A stretch of DNA of 64,000 nt from contig JACJZV010000002.1 in assembly GCA_020635395.1 (NCBI GenBank), positions 186,001-250,000 of the forward strand, written 5' to 3'. A program made the position numbers and the translations under genes. Shown here piece by piece: positions 10,901 through 19,730 of the stretch; position 1 is the stretch's first letter; each line of letters opens with the position of its first letter. This stretch comes from Flavobacteriales bacterium (GTDB lineage: Bacteria > Bacteroidota > Bacteroidia > NS11-12g > UBA9320). Under the pieces are notes generated by a model. That model did no database searches. It was not told the DNA's origin and saw only the letters and a program-made list of their open reading frames with translations.

Positions 10901-13900
10901 AGCCAAAACATTTGTTACTGTAACCGTAAACACAATTTGGTCATTTTGACACAATGTGTCCGGACCAGCTGTTATAGAGGCAAATGGCAAGTCAAGAACC
11001 GTAACAGTTCCGTTGCTACTTGCACTATTGCTACATGCAGGAACACTTGCACTTCCAGTATTAATAACCGTAATTCCAGTTAATTGAACCAACGTATTAG
11101 CTGTCAATGCACTAGTAGTCAAGGTATGAACACCAGACGCATTTTGAGTCAACAATGGAGATGTTTTAGGAACTGAACCCTCAGAATATGTTACTCTGAA
11201 AGTAGAACCAGCATCCACATTTGTAACCGTAATTTGGAATTGAGCAGTAGTTCCTGCACAAATACTATCATCGATAATATTAGTAAGAACAACCACTGGA
11301 AGAGCTTTAGGAGTAGCTGTAACAATATTAGAGAATTCTTGAGAGCACAATCCTGATTGGTAAACTGCTCTATATTCAGTTGTATCTGTCAAGTTAAAGA
11401 AGAATTGAGTACTATTTGTTGAATTAATATCAACCCAAGTTGAAGTACCATTTCTTCTTGATTGCCATTTTGTAATATTTCCAGTACCTGCAGTGTATTC
11501 TTTCACGTAACCGCTTCCACCTTTACAAACGATAGTGTCAGCAGAGATAGCGGCTGTTCCAATAACACCAGCAACTGTTGTAGGATCAACTGCAATAGTA
11601 ACTTGTTGAGTCAATGTTCTTGAACAAGCATCTTGTGTGCTGTTGTTCACAACAGAAACCAATTTAAGAATATCAGAAGTACTAGTTACAGTAGCAGTAG
11701 TAGTAAAGCTAAATGTACCAGTACCAGTACCGCTAAAAGTTTCTGTATTAGCATCCAACATCGCCGTAACTGTCCAATTATCCGTTGAACCAACATTACC
11801 AATGGTCAATGTGAAATCTACTTTTTCACCGTGACACAGTCTATTGTCATAACTTGCAATAGTTGCAGTTGGCTTTTCTTGAACTGTAATAGTAACCGTG
11901 CTATTCAAGCTACTGTTGCTACAAGTAGTTCCAGAAGTAGTAGAAATATTCATCAACGTAATATCCGTTGTAGAATTAATTACACCAGTAGTAAAGGTAT
12001 GCGTGTTAGAAGCATTGTTCGTGAAAGTAAGTGTTCTTGTTTTAGAACCTTCGATAAACGTTAAGCTAAATGTTTGACCATTTGCAACATTACCAACAGT
12101 CAAATTAACTGTTGAAGTATTACCCTCACAAATAGTGTCGTTTGAGCCAGACAACGATACCATTGCGGTAGGCAACTCAACCACTGAAATTACAACAGTG
12201 TTAGAAGAAGCCGTATCACAAGGACTGTTAGAATAAACAGCTCTGTATCGAGTTGTAGTTTGAATGTTCACATAATTCTGAGTAGAAGTGGTATTTCCAG
12301 TAGAAGTCCAAGTAGCACCACCATCTGTACTCATCAACCAACCAGTAATCACAGAACCATTTGTACTTGCAACGGTTTGAGAAATGCTTCCTGAAGCACC
12401 TTTACAAACAGAAGCAGTAGTACCTATAGTTCCAGGAGCTGTTGCCTGACGTACAGTATAATTTGCAGAACCGCTTAGTGTATTTGTACATGTAGCGTTT
12501 GCAGAATTTTTAGTTGTTGTATTTTCAATGCTAACCAAAGCAACAGTTTGAGTAGAGTTTCCGCCACTAACTGTGTAAGGGATTACCCAAGTAAACGTAC
12601 CTGATCCAGTACCAGTATTTGTTTTAGTACTACCATTGATTGTGTAAGTCAATTTCCAAGATTCAACAGATTTTATGTCAGATACTGTAACTGTCATCGA
12701 AATTGAACCACCATCACAAACAGTAGAAGTAATACTGTTCAAAGTAGCAGAAGGCATATCTATAACTGTAATGTTTGCAATAGCCACATTCGCTAAGTTT
12801 TTAGTACAAGTATATGAACCTGCTGAAATAACAAGTTTTGTAGCTACAACGTTAAATGATTCAATCATTTCACCAGGTGTAGTAACAAAATTTATTGTTT
12901 GATTACCAGTGCCAGTAACTGTATGAGTAGAATCACCACCTTCAAGTATAGTTAAAGTCCATGGGAAACCACTTGTTCCAGTAATTGCAAATTGAACAGT
13001 AGCAGTATTTGTAGCAGATGCACAGAATTTCTGAGTAGCACTTCCTACAATTGCCACATCCGGATTTGCACCCATAATTGTAATTGTAACAGGGGTAGAG
13101 AATGCCTGACCTGAACAAGGTGCATTTTCAATTACAGCTCTGAACATTGTTGTAGTTGTCAAACCATAAAATTCTATAGAATCTGATGCCGAACCACTAA
13201 TATCTGTCCATGATCCCGCTGATGGAGTTTTCTTTTGCCATTTAACAACATAACCATCGGTAGCTGTTCCATCCCATCTTACAAATCCATCAGAGTTTGT
13301 GCACAAAGTGTCATTAGAAGTAGAAGCAGTGCTACCAACAGGAGCAGATTTAATTTTGAATCTAACTGTATCTTTAACCGTAGTGTCACAACCTGTATTT
13401 GTATTGGTAATCTTATCAATAGCGATAAAATAATCACCAGCGGCAAATGATGAAGTTGCAAGCGTTCTATTTATAGTCGCAGAAGAACCAGTTCCAGTCC
13501 AAGTACCTGAACCAGAAGCAGCACCACCATAAGTATAATTAATTGTCCAGTTGTGCGTATTTGGCACACCAGATACATTGATTACTGTGTTCACATCAGA
13601 ACCAACACAAATGCTATCATCAACACTAACAAATGTTGCAGCAGGTTGAGGATGTACAAACAATATAACTTCATTAGAAGTATCGGCAGGACAAGCACCA
13701 CTCTTAACGATAACATGATATCTTGTTGTCAAATGAGGATAAACCACAGTATGCGTATTGGTCATATTACCAATGTTATACCATGTAAAACCATCATTAT
13801 CAGAAGAATCCCAGTTTTGAACATCACCAACATATCCTGATAATGTGAAAACATAAGGACCCATATCACCATCACATATTGTATAGCTTGGAGACAAAGT

Positions 13901-16900
13901 TCCAGCATCTGATGGAGGATCTACAACAATAGTATCCGTAAATGGAGGAGTTGGCATCGAATCACAACCTGTTGTTGTATTTGTAACAGCAAATACATTT
14001 ACAGCACTTAATCCTACCGGATTTAATGGTAGAGTGGTAAACATTGATGTAAGAGTATCTGTACCAGTAATATTATTTGGTCCATCTGTTGGATTCGTTG
14101 TGTACCAATCAAAATCCCAGTTATCAGTGCTTCTAACACCACCTAAGAAATAGGTAACATCAGCAGCCAAATTAATACATGAATGCTCAGGAGCAACCAA
14201 AGTTACCCAAGGACGTGGCATTACGTTAAGATCGGCACTATTGTCTGTCACATTCGTGTTTTTACACAACGGAGGTGTTCCAGCTCCAGCGGTCCAGGCA
14301 ATACTGTCAATTGTAATAGGTCTATTGTCGAACGCACCCACAGAATCCTGATGATATTGTACAGGTATAGTTAAGGTATGAACACCATTACCCGTACCAG
14401 TCCAAGTTCCAGGAACTCCATCAATATTATACCAAATAATCCAATCTTTACCGGCACTATTCGCAACAGTTACATTGTAGTCATTATCCAAACCAGAACA
14501 AATGTTCGTTCCTGCTGCATCTACAAAGGCAGTTACATCAGGAAGTGTAAGAATAGTAATATTTGAAGTGCTTGGTGTATTTCCAATACAACCTGTAGTT
14601 GTGTTTGTAATTGCTGAGAAAGCTATCGTTTTAACCCCAGGAGGAGTTAACGCTACAGTTGTTGTATCAACCATTGTTACTGGACCAACACCTGTAACTG
14701 TATGATTTGTAGTACCACCATCGGTTGTAAATGTAAAAGACCATCCATCCGTTGAAGCAACATCAGAAACAGTATAATTAATAGTTGAAGTTGAGCCATC
14801 GCAAACAGGGGTTTCAATACTATTAATTGTCAACATCGGTAAATCGTTAACAACCAAAACTACTTCAACACCAGCAAACGAATCTGTATTAATACAACTT
14901 TGTGTAATATTTTCAATTTGAGAAATGTCAAAATTATATGTACCAGCAGGCAATGCCGTGGAAATATTCATGGTATAAGTTGTGGCACTCATGTTACCAT
15001 TACCATACCATACAGAGGTAGGAATATCACTTTGAGTTGTATCGCCATGAGTTATTCCCCATGTAACATTAATTAAAGAACCACCAATAGAAGCACAGTA
15101 CTCCGCATTTGTAACAGTAATATCAACCGTTCCAGTGGTATTTTCACAAACCCAAACAGTATCAACACTTACGTCAACATCAGGTTTAGGATATACTGTT
15201 ATAGTAATTGTAGGATTAGCTCCAGGAGCACCAGTACATGTGTTGCTTATGTTTTGAACACTATTAATAGTATAAGTATATACACCGGGCAACAAAGTGC
15301 CAGGGATATTAACAACTATCATGCTGTCTCCAGTTCCAGAAATATTATTCGCTCCAGCAACAGAAAATAAACCAGCACCTGCACCACCAGAGGCACAAGC
15401 TACCGTAACATCCGTACTGTCGCCGATTAAATCAATAATCCAATTTGCCTCAACCGTAGTTGAACCAGTTGTGTATTGAGCATTAGTTACTGCCACATTG
15501 AAAGAACTTGTAGCTCCTTGACACAACGTAATAGATGGTGTACTGAAAGAAGCTATTGGTTCTGGATTAATAGTTAATGTAAATGTATCAGGTACAGAAA
15601 CCGAACAATTAGCTACCGTTGGGGTAACAATTTGACCCGTAATAGTAGAAGTGATAAATTGATATTGACCTGCTGGCAATAACCCACCATCATTTGCAGT
15701 AAAAGTATATGAAGAATTACCAGAACCCGTTAATGGATCAGGGAAAATATCACTTTGTGTAGCATCTGAATATACTAAAGTCCATGGAACATTGGTTGAC
15801 GCAGTATTTAAAGCAGTACAATATCTGGCATTTGTTACCTCGATATCGAAAGCAGACGTTTCACCTTCACAAATTTCATCAGAAGTTGGTGTTAAGGCCA
15901 TTTGTAATTTAGGATACACATATACCGAAACCACAGATGTTGCTGAAGTACCTGTACAATTTTTATCTGTGTTTAATACGTTACTAATTGTATATGTATA
16001 AACACCAGGAGCCAAGTTGTTTGGAATATTATAAACAACGGTGGCATTGTTTCCATTACCAGAAGAATCTCTAACAAGACTTGCGTTTTGAGCAGCACTA
16101 ACATTACACGAAGAATTCAAGTTACCACTTGCCTCTGTAATTTCATAACTCCAATTAACACCACTACCATTTAACACGGCATTTGAAACATTAATAGTTA
16201 CCGTTGCCGTATTTCCTTCACAAACGCTAACAGTAGAAGTTGTAAAAGATGCGTCTGGGGCAGGATCAACTGTTAATGTAAAAATATTATTAGAAGTAAC
16301 CGTTCTGCTACAAGTAACTGGCAAACCAGTTGTTTCAATAGCAGTAGCAGTAAAGTCGTAATCAGCAGGAGTTAAGGCCAACGTAGTATTAGCATTGAAC
16401 TGCTGACTTCCATTACCGGTACCAGTGATAGGTGCAGTTACGTTACTTGCAACATTATCGGTAATGTTCGCACCCAAAATTTGCCAACCTGCATCTGCAA
16501 TGGTTGAAGGATCTGAACAATATTTGGCGTTTGTAACATTTACAGAAAATGCATTAGTCAAAGCATTATTCTCACAAACAGAATCTCTTCGTGGAGAAAT
16601 AGTGAATGTTGGTTTTGGGTAAACATTGATTGTAATCTTTTGAGGACCACCTGTAACTCCATCAACAGTTCCTGTACAAGGACCGTCTGTATTAACAATG
16701 TTTGTTACAGTATATATATATTGTCCTATTGGCAAGGTGGCGGGAATAGTAATTGTGTTTGCACCATTGCCACTTCCAACATAAGTACCCGAACTACCGG
16801 GTAAATCAACTGTAACTGCACCAGTACAACCTGAAGCCACCTGACCACTTGATTCTGAATAAGTTATCTCCCAGTTCACTGGAAGACTATTGTGCAAGGC

Positions 16901-19501
16901 ATTTGCAACGGTAAAGCTAAAGCTACCACCATCACCTTCACAAATATTGATTGTTTGATCACCAGCAGCTCCATCAATTTGAATATCTGGACGTGGGTCA
17001 ACACTTAACACAAAAGTATCTCTTGAACTTGAGCCAACACAAGTACCAGCAGAGGAAGCAACACTTGCATCCAGCATGTGATCATCTGGACTCAAAGTGC
17101 CAAGCGTATTAACATTAATAGTATATGCTTGATCACCAGTTCCTGTCAAAAGTGGAATTTGTGTATTAATATCACTTTGAACAGCATCTGTATGAACTGT
17201 AATGTTCCAACCCGCAGAAGAAGTTGTTCCGATACCAGAGCAACCTACTGTATTGGTAATATTAAGATTAAACGATTCCGCATCATTTTCACAAACATCC
17301 TTCGTATCAGGATTCATTGAAATTTGCGGTTTCGGCTCAATAATAATAGTAATTGTTGGATTAGCTCCGAGACTACCAGCACCTGCAGAACATCCTGCCG
17401 AGGTATTGGTAATAGAGGTTAATGTATATGTGTAATAACCAGGAGCCAATCCTGAAGGAATTGTATAGGTTTTTGAACCATTACCAGTTCCAGTAATAGA
17501 ACCCGGCAAAATTCCGGCCGAAGTTCCAGCCGCACATGGCGTTCCGCTTAAAGCACTTGAACCATTTTGCGTATAAGCTACCGACCAATTCTGACCAACA
17601 CTATTCAACACTGCATTTGTAACATCAATTGAAAAAGTGGTTCCCACTGTTCCCTCACACTGTGTAATAGATGCCGTATTAAATGTTACAATCGGTTCTG
17701 GATTTACCGTCAATGTGAATTTTTTAGCAGACACATCCCTTGTGCAACCTGGTGAGGCAGGTGTCGTTACGGTAATATTTGATGGAGAGAAAACATAAGT
17801 ACCTACTGCCAAACCAGCATTTGTGGAAAATGATCCACCCGCGGTTAATGGAGAAGCAGGCAAATTACTGTTTCCACTATTTATTGTACCTGCTCCTGAG
17901 CCATAGGCAAGTTCCCAAGACACATTACCAGGAGTACCGACACCGGCAACTGTACCACAGTAGGCAGTGTTGGTAACATTTATGCTAAAATTTGAAGCTG
18001 TGTTCCCTTCGCACGCCGAAGCAGTAGATGGCGTAACCGTAATATTTGGGGTTGGGTCAACTCTCCAACTAACTACTGTTGTTCCAGTAGCCGCGGCAGG
18101 ACTACATCCGTTTGATGTATTAGTTATTGTAGTAAGTGTGTACTGATAAATACCCACAGGCATTGTGGTAGGAATATTGTAAGTAAATTCACCATTTCCA
18201 CTTCCAGTAACGGTAGCAGGTAAAATGCCTGCCGAGCCACCAGTACAACCAGTAACATTAGTAAAAGAAGATTCCGTTCTTGAAAAACTCCAATTAACAG
18301 CAACAGTAGATGTTCCAACTGTATATTCTGCATTTTCAACTTTTACTTTAAATGAAGTTCCACTTCCGCTACCATTACATATATCTGTTGGAGAAACAGA
18401 AAACGTAACAGTTGGAACTGGGAATATTGTAACATTGATTGCGTTTGTAGAAATTGTTCTTGCACAACCGTCAGAAGTATTAGTTATGGTAGAAATTGTG
18501 GCACTGTAAGCTCCTGGAGCAAGAGCAGCTCCAACATTTAAGTTTACGTTCGTATTACCAGATCCAGAAGAGGTCAACAAGGCAATAAGAGCAGCATCGC
18601 CTGAAAAAGCAATAGACCAATTCACGGCACCACCACCAGAACTTGGATCTCTAAGTGCATTTGATATATTATATGTAATGTTAACATTATTACCTTGACA
18701 AGCAGATAATGAAGAATTTGAAGCAGGAATGGTTACTACTGGTTTTGGATTTACGGTTACTGTAGCAACAGCAGAGGAAGCAGAACCACATGCATTGGAA
18801 ACAGAAACTTGGATATCATCCTGATCATCCGTTAACGCGGTGGTGTAACCATAAGAATCTGATGTTGTGAGAACATCCGTTGTAGTTTTGACTACTGATG
18901 GAGAACCCCCATCGGGTGTTTTTTCCCAAATGTAGGTTAAAACTCCCGCAGGACTCGGAGCAGTCACTGAAGCAGTATAGTTGACACTAGCACCTTCACA
19001 AACCACGGGTGCAAGAGGCGACAACAAAACCGTGGGCACCGAAGAAACCTTTGTGTAATAAAAAGGTCCGACCGTGTCAATGTCGCTACAAGCTCCCGAG
19101 CTTTCTGTGATGATAGCAAAGAAACTTGTGTTTGTACCCAAAGCTACAGCATTGTTAACGCCCAACGTAGAAGTGTTCCAACCTGAATAGGCTGGAGCTC
19201 CAGCAGACGTAATTGCTGTTGCCGAACTGATGTTACTCGCTCCTGTTAGACTCACATACCACTGATAAACTACAGAACCACTTCCACAATTACTGGTGGC
19301 CACAATGGGCAGAGTAAGCGTAGGGGCACCCGCAGAACAAAAATCATTGTTCGTGGCGGGGGTAGAATTAACATTGATAGTAGCACTTACTTGCGTAAAA
19401 ACAACACCAAAAATAAAGGCCAGTACCATAATGTACCTGGCAAAAGCTGATTTCAACTTTACTAATGACCCTCGTCCAGAGGTAAATCTATTATTAGTCA
19501 T
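4961..19501 (-). CDS. Giant modular T9SS type B secreted surface protein (~4,846 aa)
   Basis: Very large cell-surface or adhesin-like protein, probably exported by T9SS. ATG at 19501 is preferred; an in-frame GTG lies at 19507. A signal peptide ends near VSAT. The first part (~45-1860) is a series of ~90-120-residue PKD/Ig-like modules, each opening with a Cys motif such as CEG after a YPKP- or DPxP-type linker and holding a second Cys, suggesting one disulfide per module. From ~2355 to ~4260 the protein is a higher-order repeat of ~285 residues (see repeat entry). Four classical PKD domains (FGDG-type motifs) follow at ~4265-4590, then an Ig-like segment. The last ~95 residues are the type B (CHU_C/gliding) sorting domain, with NVITPNGDGKND, ITIFNRYG and WDGTNKNGNPLPDGAYYY. 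No enzyme domain is visible. The PorP/OmpA gene follows 27 bp downstream, so the two probably form one transcript. Confidence 0.95.
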   Translation of the reverse strand: MTNNRFTSGRGSLVKLKSAFARYIMVLAFIFGVVFTQVSATINVNSTPATNNDFCSAGAPTLTLPIVATSNCGSGSVVYQWYVSLTGASNISSATAITSAGAPAYSGWNTSTLGVNNAVALGTNTSFFAIITESSGACSDIDTVGPFYYTKVSSVPTVLLSPLAPVVCEGASVNYTASVTAPSPAGVLTYIWEKTPDGGSPSVVKTTTDVLTTSDSYGYTTALTDDQDDIQVSVSNACGSASSAVATVTVNPKPVVTIPASNSSLSACQGNNVNITYNISNALRDPSSGGGAVNWSIAFSGDAALIALLTSSGSGNTNVNLNVGAALAPGAYSATISTITNTSDGCARTISTNAINVTIFPVPTVTFSVSPTDICNGSGSGTSFKVKVENAEYTVGTSTVAVNWSFSRTESSFTNVTGCTGGSAGILPATVTGSGNGEFTYNIPTTMPVGIYQYTLTTITNTSNGCSPAAATGTTVVSWRVDPTPNITVTPSTASACEGNTASNFSINVTNTAYCGTVAGVGTPGNVSWELAYGSGAGTINSGNSNLPASPLTAGGSFSTNAGLAVGTYVFSPSNITVTTPASPGCTRDVSAKKFTLTVNPEPIVTFNTASITQCEGTVGTTFSIDVTNAVLNSVGQNWSVAYTQNGSSALSGTPCAAGTSAGILPGSITGTGNGSKTYTIPSGLAPGYYTYTLTSITNTSAGCSAGAGSLGANPTITIIIEPKPQISMNPDTKDVCENDAESFNLNITNTVGCSGIGTTSSAGWNITVHTDAVQSDINTQIPLLTGTGDQAYTINVNTLGTLSPDDHMLDASVASSAGTCVGSSSRDTFVLSVDPRPDIQIDGAAGDQTINICEGDGGSFSFTVANALHNSLPVNWEITYSESSGQVASGCTGAVTVDLPGSSGTYVGSGNGANTITIPATLPIGQYIYTVTNIVNTDGPCTGTVDGVTGGPQKITINVYPKPTFTISPRRDSVCENNALTNAFSVNVTNAKYCSDPSTIADAGWQILGANITDNVASNVTAPITGTGNGSQQFNANTTLALTPADYDFTATAIETTGLPVTCSRTVTSNNIFTLTVDPAPDASFTTSTVSVCEGNTATVTINVSNAVLNGSGVNWSYEITEASGNLNSSCNVSAAQNASLVRDSSGNGNNATVVYNIPNNLAPGVYTYTISNVLNTDKNCTGTSATSVVSVYVYPKLQMALTPTSDEICEGETSAFDIEVTNARYCTALNTASTNVPWTLVYSDATQSDIFPDPLTGSGNSSYTFTANDGGLLPAGQYQFITSTITGQIVTPTVANCSVSVPDTFTLTINPEPIASFSTPSITLCQGATSSFNVAVTNAQYTTGSTTVEANWIIDLIGDSTDVTVACASGGAGAGLFSVAGANNISGTGDSMIVVNIPGTLLPGVYTYTINSVQNISNTCTGAPGANPTITITVYPKPDVDVSVDTVWVCENTTGTVDITVTNAEYCASIGGSLINVTWGITHGDTTQSDIPTSVWYGNGNMSATTYTMNISTALPAGTYNFDISQIENITQSCINTDSFAGVEVVLVVNDLPMLTINSIETPVCDGSTSTINYTVSDVASTDGWSFTFTTDGGTTNHTVTGVGPVTMVDTTTVALTPPGVKTIAFSAITNTTTGCIGNTPSTSNITILTLPDVTAFVDAAGTNICSGLDNDYNVTVANSAGKDWIIWYNIDGVPGTWTGTGNGVHTLTIPVQYHQDSVGAFDNRPITIDSIAWTAGAGTPPLCKNTNVTDNSADLNVMPRPWVTLVAPEHSCINLAADVTYFLGGVRSTDNWDFDWYTTNPTDGPNNITGTDTLTSMFTTLPLNPVGLSAVNVFAVTNTTTGCDSMPTPPFTDTIVVDPPSDAGTLSPSYTICDGDMGPYVFTLSGYVGDVQNWDSSDNDGFTWYNIGNMTNTHTVVYPHLTTRYHVIVKSGACPADTSNEVILFVHPQPAATFVSVDDSICVGSDVNTVINVSGVPNTHNWTINYTYGGAASGSGTWTGTGSSATINRTLATSSFAAGDYFIAIDKITNTNTGCDTTVKDTVRFKIKSAPVGSTASTSNDTLCTNSDGFVRWDGTATDGYVVKWQKKTPSAGSWTDISGSASDSIEFYGLTTTTMFRAVIENAPCSGQAFSTPVTITIMGANPDVAIVGSATQKFCASATNTATVQFAITGTSGFPWTLTILEGGDSTHTVTGTGNQTINFVTTPGEMIESFNVVATKLVISAGSYTCTKNLANVAIANITVIDMPSATLNSITSTVCDGGSISMTVTVSDIKSVESWKLTYTINGSTKTNTGTGSGTFTWVIPYTVSGGNSTQTVALVSIENTTTKNSANATCTNTLSGSANYTVRQATAPGTIGTTASVCKGASGSISQTVASTNGSVITGWLMSTDGGATWTSTGNTTSTQNYVNIQTTTRYRAVYSNSPCDTASSNTVVISVVELPTAMVSLSGSNDTICEGNTSTVNLTVGNVANGQTFSLTFIEGSKTRTLTFTNNASNTHTFTTGVINSTTDITLMNISTTSGTTCSNSSLNSTVTITVQEKPTATIASYDNRLCHGEKVDFTLTIGNVGSTDNWTVTAMLDANTETFSGTGTGTFSFTTTATVTSTSDILKLVSVVNNSTQDACSRTLTQQVTIAVDPTTVAGVIGTAAISADTIVCKGGSGYVKEYTAGTGNITKWQSRRNGTSTWVDINSTNSTQFFFNLTDTTEYRAVYQSGLCSQEFSNIVTATPKALPVVVLTNIIDDSICAGTTAQFQITVTNVDAGSTFRVTYSEGSVPKTSPLLTQNASGVHTLTTSALTANTLVQLTGITVINTGSASVPACSNSASSNGTVTVLDLPFASITAGPDTLCQNDQIVFTVTVTNVLATDNWKLRYELESDEDTITGTGPGSVTWVDTDPNTAESAKIQLIEILNLSNLGICKSVNTDDWDIYIYKPTEPGDIAAADDTICKGGSTTISEVTGTPKQGVTVSWEYKPLSASNWTALSNNNSTLNVINLQETTDYRAIYKSGVCDTAHSNVVRITVAELPLATISGSTTICAGNFTNLTVTVSNVGTTQDWEIEYLEGTYTKTMTGTGGGNHTLTVGGFNTSFNVVLKEIATVSGVPQCLNDKLTNNAQSHVDVNQRPYASLNSVTSPVCQGSTSSFSYTVSNVKSGDNWTLTYEVDDATGGSKTTSGTGPGTFTLATPVLTSAKTYVVKLHNITNTTTTCDSNLSSTMNIISDATTVAGSVVADSTVCYGSHVGTVRHSGGNGSIVRWESSVDGGTSWSSITNTNSNFTYTNLTNTTKYRVVKKNGVCSEAATAPITVTVRPLPVATITGSDTICAGSTANLTVSVSNTYNQSWSVSYLVGTVLDTISVSGPATTGTINTGTIKTNTDVTLKKIWMTSGTPQCENNNLTNNATATVEVDDIPNATLISLTDTVCTGSPAYGQITVNDVRSSENWRVYWSINGGAADSVSGTGSGSFNITTANLTANPSTLRLVSMINRTTGCTGTLTDQDVVVVSPTTVGGTLTGTDTVCKGTNSGTLTLGADAVGKIIRWEYSTNGGTTWTSITNTATTYSYSNLTQSTTYRVVVKSGACNTEYSSWVTIKVNELPVASIVKVGASSICQGSNTYVVLNITNVGAGMNWELTYLQGSSVKTLTGTGPGADTIFTGTLNTTTSITLQSMKITSGKPQCANSSFTNQYTTTINIISNPKATITNAPTEICKGTTPTVTILVDNVLSSEAWTVIYKVNGGSNITSTGVGSGQFNLSNMPVFNTEGNNVVRLVSITNTSSSPNCTGALADSVIIKVDSTSVGGTISGPTIVCLGSSAKMKVSGYRGAIVKWQYSTDAINYYDIANTSDSLVVSSLTTKTWYRVEVMSGVCASAFSTVKAIDVQQLPTVTINNPTQTICSGDNVTLNLSIGNVNSTSTWTVGYKVNGTAGTYTTGTGTTESITFGPFTQTTTIEFTDITVTNGLGCANTISEKAVITVTPNPMATFDSYPDSLCHGDVLIYNVEISDVATGTKWLVDYEVDGTAGPTKKGTGSGVFTINTGRTVSANSVKIKLTQIALDNALGCDTDLKDSVTIKVSPKSVGGTLSPATSTICKGASATLTLSGETGAVQNWEYSTDNGATWTVLSNKTKSVTITNINETTLYRVFVKSGTCSGAYSSVATVTVIPTPEATVTSNAKVCPGDVATFTLHVTDVPAGNGWSVVYKRNGVLVGTPVTGTGSGDFNFTVAGMAYAGNPTFITVELVSITNTTFGCVNNTLKSTATAKVTPNPVASFTAANECEDSTVMFNNTSSIAEGNVTAYTWYFGDGDSSKNASPVHVYKAAGTYNVRLVAWSDNGCRGEVTQSITVYPNPIANFTAANVCQNDVFSATDKSTVSSGNIVSWYWMFGDGTTSTAQNPTHRYSASGTYQVTLTVTTNNGCTNTITKDVTVYILPEANFVAAPVCENNAMQFVNASAIGYGTMTYDWNFAGQGTSTAKDPSFTFNGFGQFNVRLIAISNNGCRDTINRSVTIYAAPTADFSVADVCIGDASVFVNNSSVPAGDTMVEYFWNFGDSEFSGLKNPMHQYAASGSYNVTLRVKSNRGCENTVAKVANVIALPDVNLTADGTTEFCDGDSVTLRANANARTYNWSWTGGSSTNGSITAKDSGWYKVTITAPPIGCSNTDSILVVVHKAPNIQAWLGSVYGLKSDTIYKGESIDLHATGGVDYVWTPSTYLNSTLGTPVRAEKVLENITYTVNGTDIYGCKGSDQVTIFISPDWVLKVYNVITPNGDGKNDVMAIENIWAYPDAQITIFNRYGMEVYSADGKTFLSAPWDGTNKNGNPLPDGAYYYVITHPDFPDKVFKGAINIIREK
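5745..6715 (-). repeat. Four tandem PKD domains near the C-terminus of the giant protein
   Basis: Protein-level repeat of ~82-85 residues, four copies, each starting with a P-x-A-x-F strand and a Cys (ANECED, ANVCQND, APVCENN, ADVCIGD). Each continues with the W-x-FGDG type turn (YFGDGDSS, MFGDGTTS, NFAGQGTS, NFGDSEFS) and ends in the Y-x-V-x-L strand plus a G-C pair. The third copy has lost the exact FGDG. PKD domains are established extracellular beta-sandwich spacers and binding modules. Confidence 0.85.
6720..12450 (-). repeat. Seven successive ~285-residue three-domain repeats in the giant protein
   Basis: An Ig-like unit with VCKG...RWEYSTDGGTTW...NLT.TT.YRVVVKSG.C recurs near residues 2356, 2644, 2937, 3226, 3509, 3797 and 4074, a spacing of 277-293 residues (~860 bp). 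Between these copies sit two other modules: one with a TICAG opening and usually an SG.PQC.N segment, and one with an NW.L.Y core, GTGSG turn and LVSITNTT. Two less regular copies of the Ig-like unit occur near 1866 and 2055. The copies are divergent in sequence, so the array is old rather than a recent tandem expansion. Residue numbers are counted from approximate DNA positions. Confidence 0.8.
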
Positions 19502-19526
19502 GCTCACAATATATTTGTAACGGGGG

Positions 19527-19534
19527 CAAAAATA
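19527..19534 (-). promoter_or_regulatory. -7 promoter box of the giant surface-protein operon
   Basis: The minus strand reads TATTTTTG, an exact match to the Bacteroidota -7 consensus TAnnTTTG, 25 bp upstream of the ATG at 19501. A T-rich tract lies where the -33 box would be, but no clear TTTG is correctly spaced. Confidence 0.5.
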
Positions 19535-19730
19535 GGAAGATTATCTCAAAAAAAAATTTTTTATTAAAAATTAACTGCGACTAAACAATTGATAATGTAC
19601 CACAAAAAGGACATAGCATCCATGTTGTAAAGAACTATAAATAAGATAGTTGCGAATTTAAAGGATAAATATTTTCAATATTTAATTGTATGCTTTATTC
19701 TTTGTAAAAAAAACCACAGCATTGCAACGT

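Noticed and set aside
6720..12450. Possibility that the ~860-bp repeats are a CRISPR or DNA satellite
   Set aside because: The periodicity is at protein level, within one reading frame, and the DNA copies are strongly diverged.
4961..19501. Many plus-strand open frames of 60-95 codons opposite the giant gene
   Set aside because: They are antisense shadows of Thr/Ser/Val/Gly-rich repeat codons; the reading on the minus strand is continuous, has a signal peptide and a sorting domain.
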